Source of the DNA: Byssothecium circinans
Taxonomy: Eukaryota; Ascomycota; Dothideomycetes; Pleosporales; Massarinaceae
Assembly (NCBI GenBank): GCA_010015675.1
Contig: ML977060.1
Span: forward strand, 1 to 64,000
DNA: 64,000 bases
Direction: 5' to 3'
The translations under genes were made by a program, and so were the position numbers. Under the pieces are notes generated by a model. The model saw only the letters and a list, made by a program, of their open reading frames with translations. It ran no database searches and was not told where the DNA came from. Positions 1 through 10,617 of this stretch are shown piece after piece (the first letter of the stretch is position 1; every line of letters begins with the position of its first letter).

Positions 1-789
1 CGTCTTGTATCTATATCCTGCTTCTTTCTCTTCCTGTCTCACTCTCCTCGACATGCTGAGGGGGTGGGGGGTGTCCCACACCGACAGTTCTCAACCGTTC
101 TTTCATCTCACCAGCCATCTGGCTGAGCTGAGGGGGTGTGTTGGACTGAACAGTACCGAACAGTTCCGCACTGTTCACCAGCCTCATCCGGCCTAGCCTC
201 GGTCCTTTCCGATATAGTCCTGTCTCCTGAGCATCTTCGCTCGACACACAATTCATCCTTTTCTCTCCATGCTCTCGGTGCTCAGCTGTCCAACATCTAC
301 TAATATGTAAAAGAGCATTCTAGGCTTTATACTTCTATGTCTTATTACATTTAAAAGTAGCGTAACTAACATATTATTATAGGTTATATTTAGTGAGAGA
401 GTATTAGGTGTGTGGGGAATTCTTTCAACCGCGTGGCACGGTGCCGCTGCAAACCGCCACACATCATCATCATCATGGGAAGGTTCCCAGAGCAATGACC
501 TCGGTCCTCGTTCTTAGCGTACTATTATGGTGCCTAGTGATGGCAAGACCACTGGCATTATGGTAACTGGTTCTATCTACTTTCCCTAAATAACCCAACT
601 CCCTAACAAACCCCCGCCCCCAAGCCCTACAGCTAAGCTACAACAACGACTGTGCCGCCCCCACCAACCACGCCACTGAACACCCCCAACACCACTCTAC
701 TCCCCATCTCTCCCCCCTCCACAATCAACCACTACCTATACCTCAGCCTTCTCCATCCACCCCTCATCTTCCCTCTACCCCCTTCCACC
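1..789. other. Intergenic left flank
   Basis: I see no supportable gene here. Open frames on both strands are short and lack ATG starts or recognisable content. An AT-rich patch at about 300-400 contrasts with its GC-richer surroundings and may be decayed repeat DNA, but I could not match it to another part of the window. Confidence 0.5.
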
Positions 790-996
790 ATGAACCCACC
801 AACCCCCCAATCAACCCTCACCGAATCCATTCAAACCCACCCCACGACATGGACCATCAGCTCCATCCTCTGGATCCTAAGTTGCCTGCTCGTCTGGAGA
901 TTCAAAGTCTCTGCCTTGGAGCGATCGAAACGGCCCGGGAGCGAGATATATCGGTGCCCGGAGGGGTGTAATGTGGATTGTGCAGCTAGCTGGTGA
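790..996 (+). CDS. Possible small membrane protein, hypothetical
   Basis: An ATG at 790 opens a 68-codon frame. It starts Pro/Thr-rich, then has one hydrophobic stretch of about 18 residues (TISSILWILSCLLVW) and ends in a short basic and Cys-containing tail (CPEGCNVDC). The frame stays open upstream of 790, but without an ATG. A good donor (TG|GTGAGT) lies just before the stop, so the frame could be a first exon. The acceptors I tried downstream either made a stop at once or were weak. I do not recognise it. The composition-biased run before 790 makes a chance open frame possible. Confidence 0.25.
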   Translation: MNPPTPQSTLTESIQTHPTTWTISSILWILSCLLVWRFKVSALERSKRPGSEIYRCPEGCNVDCAASW

Positions 997-1428
997 GTTG
1001 AGAAATGGGCGTTGTGAGATCGTTGGTATCGGTGTTGATGCTGATCGATGGGGGTTGCAGAGTAAAGGAGCGAGGGTGGCGAGATGGTATGTTGCGGAAT
1101 GCATGGTAGAGAGTTTATTTATAATGATGACTTTAGTGTAACGGTAGCGATTGTAGAGGGGGGGGATATCAAAATAAATTACATCCAGTATATATTCCAT
1201 TCCTCTCGTATACCTCAATCACAAATACACAGTACGTGAACGCTAACATATCATAACTCATAACCCCCTACCCAATCCCAAACCCTCTTTGCCCAGGTGG
1301 TATTGTGGTATATCCTTCCCAACCCAACACCCCAACTCTACTCTACGAAAACTCTGCAAAACGCCAACCCAACAGTCTCTGAAACCGCACGTCGATGTGT
1401 CGACGCAGGATAAAAGTCCTTCATTCCC
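997..1428. other. Intergenic, 3' side of the Zn2Cys6 gene
   Basis: There is no gene I can support. The stretch holds the 3' flank of the Zn2Cys6 regulator read leftwards. Confidence 0.5.
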
Positions 1429-4400
1429 TTATTGATACCATTCACTCTCGTTATACAACCCCCCTTGCCCGTTATATCCCCCGAAACCGTTCAAGCCGCC
1501 TCCATTCGCATTCGAATTTCCGTTCCCATTTGGATTGGCGCCCACCGCCCCGCCATTCATCGCCGCGTCAACGCCCACACCGCCATTCCCCACCGCGCCC
1601 GTCGCAAAATTACCACTCCCCGGACTCGCCACCGCGCCGCCTTGGCCCTGCCCCGCAAACCAATTCGCCAGATCATCGCCGCCGCCATATCCCCAGTTAT
1701 CAAACCCAATAGCGAGTTGATTCTGGTCTCTAAGCCACCAGTCCTGGCCCTCGCGCATGAGCTGTTCGACGCCACCGAAGAGCTGAGACGGCGAGTTCCC
1801 CGTGCTATTCGGCGTGCCGTCGATAGACTGGCGGGCCTGCGTTGAAGCTGGGGTGGCGACGTTGTTGGTTTGCGTGCCTGTGTTTTGCGGGGATGCGGCG
1901 TGCTGTTGGTTCTGGAGATAGGAGTAAGCGAGGGAGGAAGCGTCGTTGGGGGGAAGGGAACGTGCCTCGTCGGTCTGGGGAATGTGACCCTGGCCGCCTG
2001 ATAGTGTCGCTACTTCCCCTGGTCCGCGTTGGAAGAATTGCGTAGCTGTGTTGGCGAGGGACATGCTGTATGGTTGGAGGACTGGGCTGATTTGTTGTTG
2101 TTGTTGCTGCTGTTCTTCTATGGGCTGGGGTTCGCGCTTCGTGGGCCGAGGTGTGGTTACTGTCTCCCATGGTCCGAACTTTCCGTCTGTTCTCTCTAGC
2201 ACGACCTTTGCCTCGTCTGGCAGCTCGACTTTCCATTTCTTTACTAATGTGCTTAGAATGCCTAGTGTTCGCCTTGCACAGAGCCAGCTTTCGGCAATTT
2301 CTTCCAGATGCTTGACACCGTGCACAATGTCCCGTCTCGCATTCTTGTCTGGCAAGTTGAGCAGGTGGATTGTGCAAGCCGAATGTGCAATATAAACAAC
2401 TATGTTGCATATTTGGCGAAGCCCATGTGATCTTTTGTAGAGGCGCAGCAATTTTGATATCATGGCTGCAGCCTGGGTGCAAAGCTTTCGAGGCGAGATG
2501 TGAGCAGGAAGTGGCGAGTTATTGGGATTGTATTTGAGGAAGGGACGGAAGAGGTGGATAAAGAGGAGTTGAAAGAACATACTATCGTTCTGTTAGTAAT
2601 CCGAAGTTAATTTCTGTTATTTGACTTACTGCATAACGAGCATGGAAGGAAGCCCGCCTTCCTTCGGTTCCAGTTCTTTGGGAAGCTCTCGTCGCCATGT
2701 TTCGAGGCGTTGATGGAGCTCACTGAGCTTCTTCAGTTCGGTCTGCTTGCCCCTTGCCTTGTCCATGTCAATCGGGTTGTAGAAGTAGTTCATGAGATCA
2801 CTGGAAATTTCACAGAGTTTCGATATCTGAAGTGCCACCTGATCATCGTTAGCTCAGCCATCCGACCAAATGAGGGTCTTCGTCACTTACAGCTCTTGTA
2901 CGCGAAGGTTGCGAATGCGCCTGACTTATTCCAGAATCAGTGTATGCAGACCAAGTCGCCGCGTCTTCTTCCGGAAACACTTCGAATTTTGGCACCGTAA
3001 CAATTGTGCTCGGTAACTGTGGCAAACGTCCGAGATAATTTGACCAGCATCTGTAAATATTAGTCTCCGATCCAATCCCTTCAAATTGATGTTCATGATT
3101 CGCAACTTGCCAAGACTTACTTATCGAACAAGAAGCACCCCCAAAACGTGATCCTTCTCGCATCCTCCTCGACCTCCCCCATCTCGCTGCCACCACCCCT
3201 CCCCATTCCTAAATTCAACCCCAGATCACAGGCCATTCGAAAGCTCATCCCGCTATACACCCATCCCTTCGCTTCTCTCCCGCATCCAGCCTCCCGCACA
3301 CTCATCAGCGCTAGCGCCTGTACCGTCGTCAAAGCAGGAACTTCGTGCAGATCATCCTCCAAAATCAACCTCTTCGCTTCTTTGAAAAAGTGATCGCCAG
3401 CGGTCGCGCTATCGTCCCTTACAGCACGCGCACCTGGATGAGACGTAAAATGACATCCGAGGGCTAACATGGCATTGACAAGGAGTGGCGTACAGTAGGA
3501 GAGTTTGCGATGGGATCCAGGAGGAGGTTTACCGAGCTGGAATTCCTTCATGAAGAGACTTCTCGACAGAGTAGTGAAGAAGCTGTAGTGCCAGCAGAAG
3601 TACATTCCGATCAGGTGCTGCACGAGCTCGGGGTCCGAGGTGACCTTTGTCCACGTAATGAGGGGATTCAATTGTTCTGCGTAAGGTTCGACGTTTGCGA
3701 GGGAAGCGGGAGAGTCGTTGCCTTCATTGCCAGCGCCCAAGTATATGAGATGTGATGTTCCTCCTATATACCGCGTCGACCCATGATCCAGTCTCAACTC
3801 GCCCATCTTCCCGCTCAACTGGTTCTCAAACGTCATTTTTGCGCCCTTGTCTCCTTTCCCTGCCAAGTCGGCAGCTGTGCCATCATCCCAAGCTTCGTCG
3901 GGGTCTAGTGGTTCCTCCTCTTCCTCTTCTCCATTTTCCTTCGCGATTATGGCGTCCGCGACCGCATCTAAGCTCTCGCATGTCCTTATCTGTTGTACCA
4001 GCGCTCCTACCTCTTCCTCTGGGTAGTTCAGTATAGCCTGTATAAGCGTTTGTAACGTCGAGTTGCGCGTCTTGAGATTATCGATGTCTTTCTTATACAC
4101 GCCTTTACGTCTATGGTCGGAATTTGGGTCGTAAACACAGGGCGTGTTATATACCGCGGCGCATGCGGAACAGGCAGGTGTTGTGCCGTCGCACTGTTCG
4201 AACAAGTCAGCAAGCCAAGTCTTCATATAGTTCTTCGCGCAAGTCTTGCGTCCTCGGAGAAACGCGATTCACTCTTGCGACACCATGCAGGAACCCGGGC
4301 AGATACCTTTGATTTCCGCTTCCGACACGGCACACATGCCGAACTAATACACCTCCTCTTCTTCGCGCCGTCCTCCCCCTCTTTCCTGCTCTTCCGTCGT

Positions 4401-4477
4401 CCCTTAGGCGCGTCCGCCTGTCGCTGCTGTGGTTGTTGTTGTATTGCACGGTTGGGTATCCCCGAGGAGATGTCCAT
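1429..4477 (-). CDS. Zn2Cys6 transcription factor, NirA/NIT4-like
   Basis: Predicted nuclear DNA-binding regulator of 921 residues in five exons: 4477-4307, 4193-3121, 3050-2891, 2838-2630 and 2581-1429. The first intron splits the zinc cluster between its second and third cysteines. The joined finger has Cys48, 51, 58, 65, 68 and 76 in the C-x2-C-x6-C-x6-C-x2-C-x7-C spacing. It is followed by the basic linker DPNSDHRRKGVYKKD and a short coiled-coil region, an arrangement I associate with the fungal nitrate regulators NirA and NIT4. The middle contains the fungal transcription-factor domain (FDKCWSNYLGRLPQLP). The C-terminus has seven consecutive Gln and a long Gly/Asn-rich tail, a likely activation region. 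The zinc-cluster class is certain. Orthology to NirA rests on remembered resemblance, and a paralog is possible. The start is the first ATG in frame; the codon before it is GTG. Confidence 0.85.
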
Positions 4478-5015
4478 CACGCTTCGAAGATCCTTCGGGT
4501 GGGGTATCCAATCGAGGGGCCGAGTTGACGTTTTCCAGACGGCCGAATCTCAGGTATCAGGTTCGTAATAGGAGGTGTAGGTGAGTAGCAGTAGCGCGGT
4601 GCTCAACATAATGGAAAGACTGCAGCGGCCTGACGTCGCTCAGGGCATGGAGAGTATTGAGGACGAGCGGGATGTGAGAAGGTGCGGTAATCGGACTCGC
4701 TGACGTCTGATTGGCTGACGCTGATCGACCTTATCAGAGCCAAAAGCAACTCCCCCACGACTTCACGGGAGCTGAAAAAATAGAACCGTTACAGTCTATA
4801 AGAATCAATTTTAGTGGCCTAGCTGTGCCTCGAATAGATGGAAACCTTGCAAGCTAATGATAGTCTGGGGAAAATATCCCCCCAGATTTTTGCCCATGTT
4901 CAAAGTCCTGACGCCCCCCAGGACTCCCAATCCCCAACTCCAAACCATGAAATAGATAGAAAAATGGCAGACTTTTGAACTCCAATCCCCAAGTTGCCGT
5001 CCAAATGTTCACTGC
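4478..5015. other. Promoter region of the Zn2Cys6 regulator
   Basis: This 538-bp gap separates the start of the NirA-like gene from the stop of the SNF2 gene; both run leftwards. It holds a perfect GATA-type site (see 4730-4737) and a nearby CCAAT-type motif read on the minus strand around 4710. No open frame is convincing. Confidence 0.5.
4730..4737 (-). promoter_or_regulatory. Candidate GATA-factor site
   Basis: The octamer reads CTGATAAG on the minus strand and so fits the HGATAR consensus of fungal AreA/NIT2-type GATA factors. It lies about 255 bp upstream of the NirA-like start codon. Nitrogen-catabolite control of nitrate regulators through such sites is known in fungi; binding here is inference, and a single hexamer occurs often by chance. 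Confidence 0.3.
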
Positions 5016-8000
5016 TCAAAGCTCGTTGGCATAGCCCTCGTGGTCCGCGTCGGCCCTGAAACCATTCTGCTCGGGGTTGTCGACGAGGATGAAGGGCTTG
5101 CCACCACCACCAACTTCGTCTTGTAGATTGCCGAACAATCTCATCAGATCGCGAACTGTCATCTTTTCCGAAGTCTGATTGTTGTCCTCCATAACCCCAT
5201 CAATTTCCTCTTGCTTCCGCTTCTGCATTGCCAATAGGCGGTCATCGACAGTGTTTCTCACCACGAATCGAGCGAGAGAAGTCTTCTCCGTCTGGCCGAA
5301 ACGGAATACGCGACAGAACGCTTGTTGCTCCACACTGTTGTTCCACCACGGATCTAGTAAGATAACGCGGCTTGCCATCGTGAGATTGAGCCCAACTAAG
5401 GAAAAGTAGATGTCAGTGATGGTTTGTGTGGGTTGGAAGATGTAACTTACGGCCGCCGCAACGAAGTGAAGCCAGGAGAATCCTGATATTGGGATCATCT
5501 GCGAAATTGGTGATAGCCTTATCACGAGCAGTGAGGCTGAGCTTGCCATGGTACTGTTCAGTCGTGAAGCCCTCCTCCTCGCACATCTTGGCCAGAATCC
5601 GAACCCTAGGTGAGTTAGTATGCTAAACAAAACAACTCCCCATGTGACTTACATAGCCAGGAACTGCGTATAGATGATGATCTTGACGTTCGGATTCTTC
5701 TGAACCCAATTGATGATCTGAGCTTTGACAGCAATGGTCTTAGCAGAAGGTAAAACGCCATCACCCGTAAACGTAAGCCAATCCTCCGCAATATCCTCTT
5801 GAGTCAAGCGTTTCCGCTCTGGCTTCTTCCGCGGTCCCGAGCGCGTCTCGGGCGCCGTATACTCCTCGATATCCTCGTTCTCTTCGTCCAGTGCATGAGC
5901 GCGCTGGTACAGGTTCTTGCACACCGGACACTCGGTCTGGAGTTGGGTCTGCTCGGCTGCCAACGCGAAGGCTTCTTGATAGCAGTCTTTGCACACCAAG
6001 TGCCTGCACGACGTAATGTACGGGTCGACGATCCTGTGATCTCCGTATCCGCAACGAGCGGCTTTCTTTTTCTTCTCCCAGCTCTTACCGCGGGTCATGG
6101 ATTTTAGGTAGGGTGTGAAATTGAATTCTTTGCCGAAGGATTTGCCGCTCAGGACGGCGAGGTCGTCTGCGGCGTTGTCGTCGTGGAGATGGTTCAGCGG
6201 CTCATCGTCATCATCTAGGGCCGTGTTTTTGCCGTCCTTCGCACCGTTTAGGGTAGTGCGCTTCTTGACGTTGCCGGCGTGCTTGTCGAGTTGCCGCCGG
6301 ATGGCGATGATGTACTGCCCGCGCTGGGATTTTCGGTCGACGGCACAGTCTTTGACTACTTCTCGGATACGCTCGATGTCTTCCCGCAGTAGAAGATCCC
6401 GCATGCAGAACTGAAGCATGAGTATATGGCACGAGAGCTGTCGGAGCCGGAGAAGCATTCTGCCATTTTGTTAGTCGAAGCTCACACAAAGGATCGGGGT
6501 GGTCAGAAGGGGGATTATTACACAAGGATATTGCTATACGACTTGTCGATTTCGCCATTCGCCTGCCAGGCATTGATGGTCTGTATGAAACGCTTCTCGA
6601 CGATGTCATAAACGTTCCGTTCGACAGCGTTGAAATCGCACGTGTAGGTAAGCTGATCAGCGCGCGGAAGCTTGAGGATTGGTGCCTCGAACATGCGCTC
6701 ATCATGTGTGCGCCGCAGCATGAATTCTATGTATTAATGAGCGAGAAGTTCTTCAAATAGTGGAAATCAATGCCTTCACTTACGAGATAGGCGGACCAGA
6801 AGTCGCTCGTTGGACTCAGTGGATCCTGTGTCGCAGTAGTTCTGCTTGAAGATCTGGTAGCTACCCGTGTAAGGGACGCCGATGTAGTTGAAGTAGGGAT
6901 AGAGTTCGGTGAGGGAATTCATGATAGGGGTTCCACTCAGGGCCCATCGATGATTTGCCATCAATGCGCGACACGCGATTGAAGTGCGAGAGGAGAAGTT
7001 TTTAATGATTTGCGCCTCGTCCAGTACGCAACGATGACTAGGATATGATTAGCTTGGTGTTCAGTAGCTCCTAATATATACGGGAAGGATATCAGGAGTA
7101 GTAATACTCACAACTTCATCCGATGAAGCGCACCCCTATTGGTCGCCCAAGTGTGCTCCCACCAAGCGATCTTCTGCTCTGCTGTCTGGCAGGACACGGG
7201 AGGATCGTGGCGAGGGTACGAATTCATGACTTCCGTGTAGGTTGTCAAGATAATATCGTGCATTTCGAGAACCTCGTAGGAGCAGGTTGAGTCGAGCCGA
7301 TTTCCAGCGCCGTACCGCATGACCTTGAGGCCTGCATTGGTGTGTAGTAAGATCTCCCGGCCCCACTGGCTAAGAAGCGCGGGACTGGCAACAATCAACG
7401 TGGTCTTGCATTCGGCATGTTTTCGGCGTCCGTTCACGATATTTGCTATGGATATGTCAGTGAGAAATTCATCAGGGAAGGAGTTGGTGTACTTTACCAA
7501 GCATCATGAGGGTCTTACCGAGCCCCATCTGATCAGCAAGCAGGCCGCCTCGGGGCTCATCCGCAGAATTTTCTCGGCGCCGCATGAAGGCACTGCCTAG
7601 AAGCTGGTATGGCTTCAATGACGTGGCCATTCCCTTGACAAGCCACATGTTGGGCCCGGAAATCCTAGCTGCTCCATGCCCATCAAAGTCCTTGGATGCA
7701 GCAACTAGAGAAGCCATATCACTCTTCACTACCCTGTGATCTTTCACAGGCAGGCTGGAAATAAGTTCCTTCAGAGCGTTGCCCTTGTTCCGTGTCTTGA
7801 ATGTCGGGGCTTCGGGTGCGTCTTCGTCAGCCTGTTGGGTGAAGACATTGTTGGGCATGAGTGAAGTTCCGAGACGAATGGCTTGTTCTGTGGCCCTCTT
7901 ATCCTTCGCAGACTGGCGGCCTCCTTTCTTGGTTCCTCGAGATGAAGATGCGGCTGAAGTTCGAGGCTTGTAGACTTTGGTCTTGCGGCAAGAACTAGCG

Positions 8001-9112
8001 GATGGGCTTTCGTTTGACGTATCGGCCCCAAAATACTTGCGTTTCTTCTTCGGAAGGTCTTTATCAGTTTCGATCGCAACTCGCATGCTGCGCAACTCAA
8101 GCTCTGCCATTGTCGGCGTCTTGAGTTGTTTTGTCGGCATGCTTGGTCGTCGTCGCTTGCGCGAGCCCATGTAATTGTGACCAAATTCGTCTTCATCCGA
8201 GTCATTCTCGTTGCGGTCATTCCGATTATCATCATCTCCTACGTCGGGGGGTTGCGGAAAGAGATCATCGTCAGGTTCTTCATCGTCCTTCTCCTTCTGT
8301 GCGTCTCGATGCTTCTTTTCGATTCGTTCCTTCTCGGCTCGCTCAATTTTGAGCCATTGAATATCCTGCCGAAATGGCAAATTGCCGCCATGCTGCTTTC
8401 GAAGATCATCGAAGTATTTCTTCTGCCTTTTGAAGTCTGCCGCCGCTTTCTTGTCTTCGGCCCCGCTGGGGACTGTATCGGGCATGGCTGTGGAACGCGA
8501 GGATGTCGCATGATTCTGGATCGCCTGGAGGAAGCTTTCATTGTCAAGAGGCGGTTGGAACGTGCTTGATGGTTTCTTCGGAGCCGCCCTCGATCTCTTA
8601 GACTTGATCTTGGCTTGTAGTGCCCTGATTTTGGCGAAAGTAGACAGTGGTGGTTGAGTGGGTGCCCGAGAGGCAGTTCCACGAGAGGGACCTGCGCGAG
8701 AGGGTGTTGCACGAGCAGGGGTTCTGCGAGAGGTGGTAGCCGGTGTCGATAGCCGGGAGAAGTCTGTTGGAGCAGCAGAAGCACGATCATCGGATATGAA
8801 CAGTGAGTCCTGATCAACCTCTTGGTGCGGTTGCACATCCTGAATAGCGTTCTGCATAACCTGCTCTCCCATAGCAATTTCCTCGTCATTCGCGGTGATC
8901 TCCTCTTCGTCCACATTCTGATCGAGCATGTTCAATTCCAGGCTAATGTCTCGCGGATCATTTTGTGTGACAGTGGCTTCCGGCAGTGCGTCTAAGTCGA
9001 GATCATCTTCTGGAGCATCTTCGACAGATGGCATCGGGACCTCACGAGCGCCGTCAAACGTAGCTAGCTCTTGGCCGTTCGTGTCGTCGTCTTGAGGGTT
9101 GGGGTCGTCCAT
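5016..9112 (-). CDS. SNF2-family ATPase with RING-like domain (Rad5/Rad16 group)
   Basis: Predicted nuclear DNA-dependent ATPase of 1249 residues in seven exons: 9112-7498, 7445-7112, 7037-6784, 6726-6522, 6459-5653, 5605-5451 and 5395-5016. The first ~450 residues are acidic, charged and probably disordered. Helicase motifs follow in order: LLADQMGLGKT (motif I, near residue 530), the DEAQ box (near 656), SGTP (motif III), FMLRRTHD, and in the C-terminal lobe LLASLRCGG and VEQQAFCRVFRFGQT. A RING-like insertion at about 939-983 lies between the two lobes, as in Rad5, Rad16, HLTF and Uls1, which act in repair and ubiquitin ligation. The second zinc ligand of this RING is Gly rather than Cys. 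I saw no HIRAN domain, which argues against a true Rad5 ortholog. Which subgroup it belongs to is open. Confidence 0.88.
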
Positions 9113-9640
9113 GATGTCTACAGATACTGGTCAGTGGAGTGAGGCGTATGAAGGATTGAGAATAGGTACCAGAGGACATCTGAGGTAGACTGTAAGCAGG
9201 CCTTCACTGGAAGAAGTGAGAGAAATAGTAGAGCGCTGAACCGGAGAACTCAGATGGAGTGCCCGCCTCGGTGGGCGCGCCACTGGAATGCGTTCGTAGC
9301 TAGTAGGTGACTGAGTAGGAGGCGGTGGGATAGTAAAAGGGCGTAGTGTCGAAGATATAAAGGGTAAAGAGTGGAAAAGAGGGAAAGAAAAGATAGTCTG
9401 AGGTGTAGGAGTGGAGTGTAAGAAGGAAGGAGGAAAGGTAGCAGACGTCGTCCTATATACCCAGCAGCCCTCACGCCAGGACGGCGCTAGTTTCACTGCG
9501 GTCAGAGTGAGAGAAGAAGTTGGTGGCTTCGGGCAAACCGATTGAAGTAAAGGTGTAGCGCTTCTCACAGCGTTTGTATCATGGCTGTATATGGGGGGCC
9601 GTTTGATCCAAAGTATGCGGGCGGCGGTGGGATTATGCGT

Positions 9641-9803
9641 ATGCGGTAACGCCTCATATGTTGATATGAGAGTAGGGGTGTATCAGGAGTCGTCAAACTC
9701 TTGGATATTTTTTGCAAAGGTATTCTTTTAGGGGTTCTTACGCAACTCATGCGTTCTAATTAGCATATTTCTCTATAGTAGAATTAGACGACTAGCATAT
9801 TAG
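9641..9803. repeat. Degenerate direct repeat, copy A
   Basis: This stretch begins atgcggtaacgcc and matches 9834-10002 in the same order: ggtaacgcc, then gtcaaactc-tggat, tttgcaaag, agcatatttctct and finally a catatta-like end. By eye about two thirds of positions agree, with small indels. The two copies lie about 193 bp apart, head to tail. Confidence 0.6.
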
Positions 9804-9833
9804 AAAGAAGTACATACTCGTACAAGTATTTGT

Positions 9834-10002
9834 ATACGGTAACGCCTTGCCATATCAATATAAAAGTAGAGAAGTATTCGGACCTGTCAAACTCCTGGAT
9901 CTGTTTTGCAAAGCATAATTTTTAGAGGATACTGAAGCAATTAAGAGGTCCAAGTAAGCATATTTCTCTTCATGGTGGAATTCAACAACCAACATACCAT
10001 TA
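9834..10002. repeat. Degenerate direct repeat, copy B
   Basis: Second copy of the unit at 9641-9803, in the same orientation and beginning atacggtaacgcc. The shared blocks are in the same order, with many transitions between copies. It probably descends from an old tandem duplication or a decayed transposon; no coding capacity is visible. Confidence 0.6.
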
Positions 10003-10617
10003 ATGAGCGAACTGCCGTACAAGTCTTAGGCGCTGATGTTCGCGAGAGCACTGACGAGATGAACCCAGCCGTGCTTGACCCGACATCATGCCCTCCTTGT
10101 TTCTCACTTCCGCGTCACGCCCAGAAACCGTTTGAAGTTATGTCCGAGTTCTTCACCTCGCAATGGCCGTGACTCCAGCTACATCCAAACAGTACGTGAA
10201 ATGAAGATGAGAAATAGAGAGCGTAATTATATTTAAACCCTATCCTCCCAATCAAAACGAGAAAGAAAAGAAAAACGAACTTACAGTCGTATACAGACAA
10301 CTACACGTACACAGTACCCATAGCACCGCTATCGGGTATCAAGGAAAAACAATCGGGAACTCACCCCAGCCCGTCGCAAACGCACGCCCCTCCCAACAAC
10401 TCATTACCAGGAGTAGAGAAAGAAAAAGAAAACAAAATCATGAATCGAAGGACACTGGACATTACCAAAAGAGAAGATATCTGTACCTCAAAACGCATAT
10501 ACAGTAAAGAATCGAACAATCCTAATCACCTAAACCATGGTTTAGGTCCAGAGAACCTGAACCCCATCGGAGTCAGGCAACATCATCCCCATCACACACC
10601 TCCTATCCCAGCCCAAG

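Larger units (their letters stand above)
9113..10617. other. Intergenic spacer between SNF2 gene and Ca2+ exchanger
   Basis: The first few hundred bases upstream of the SNF2 start are ordinary promoter-like sequence. From about 9590 to 10010 the base composition becomes AT-rich and holds a degenerate direct repeat, listed separately. I see no convincing gene. Confidence 0.6.
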
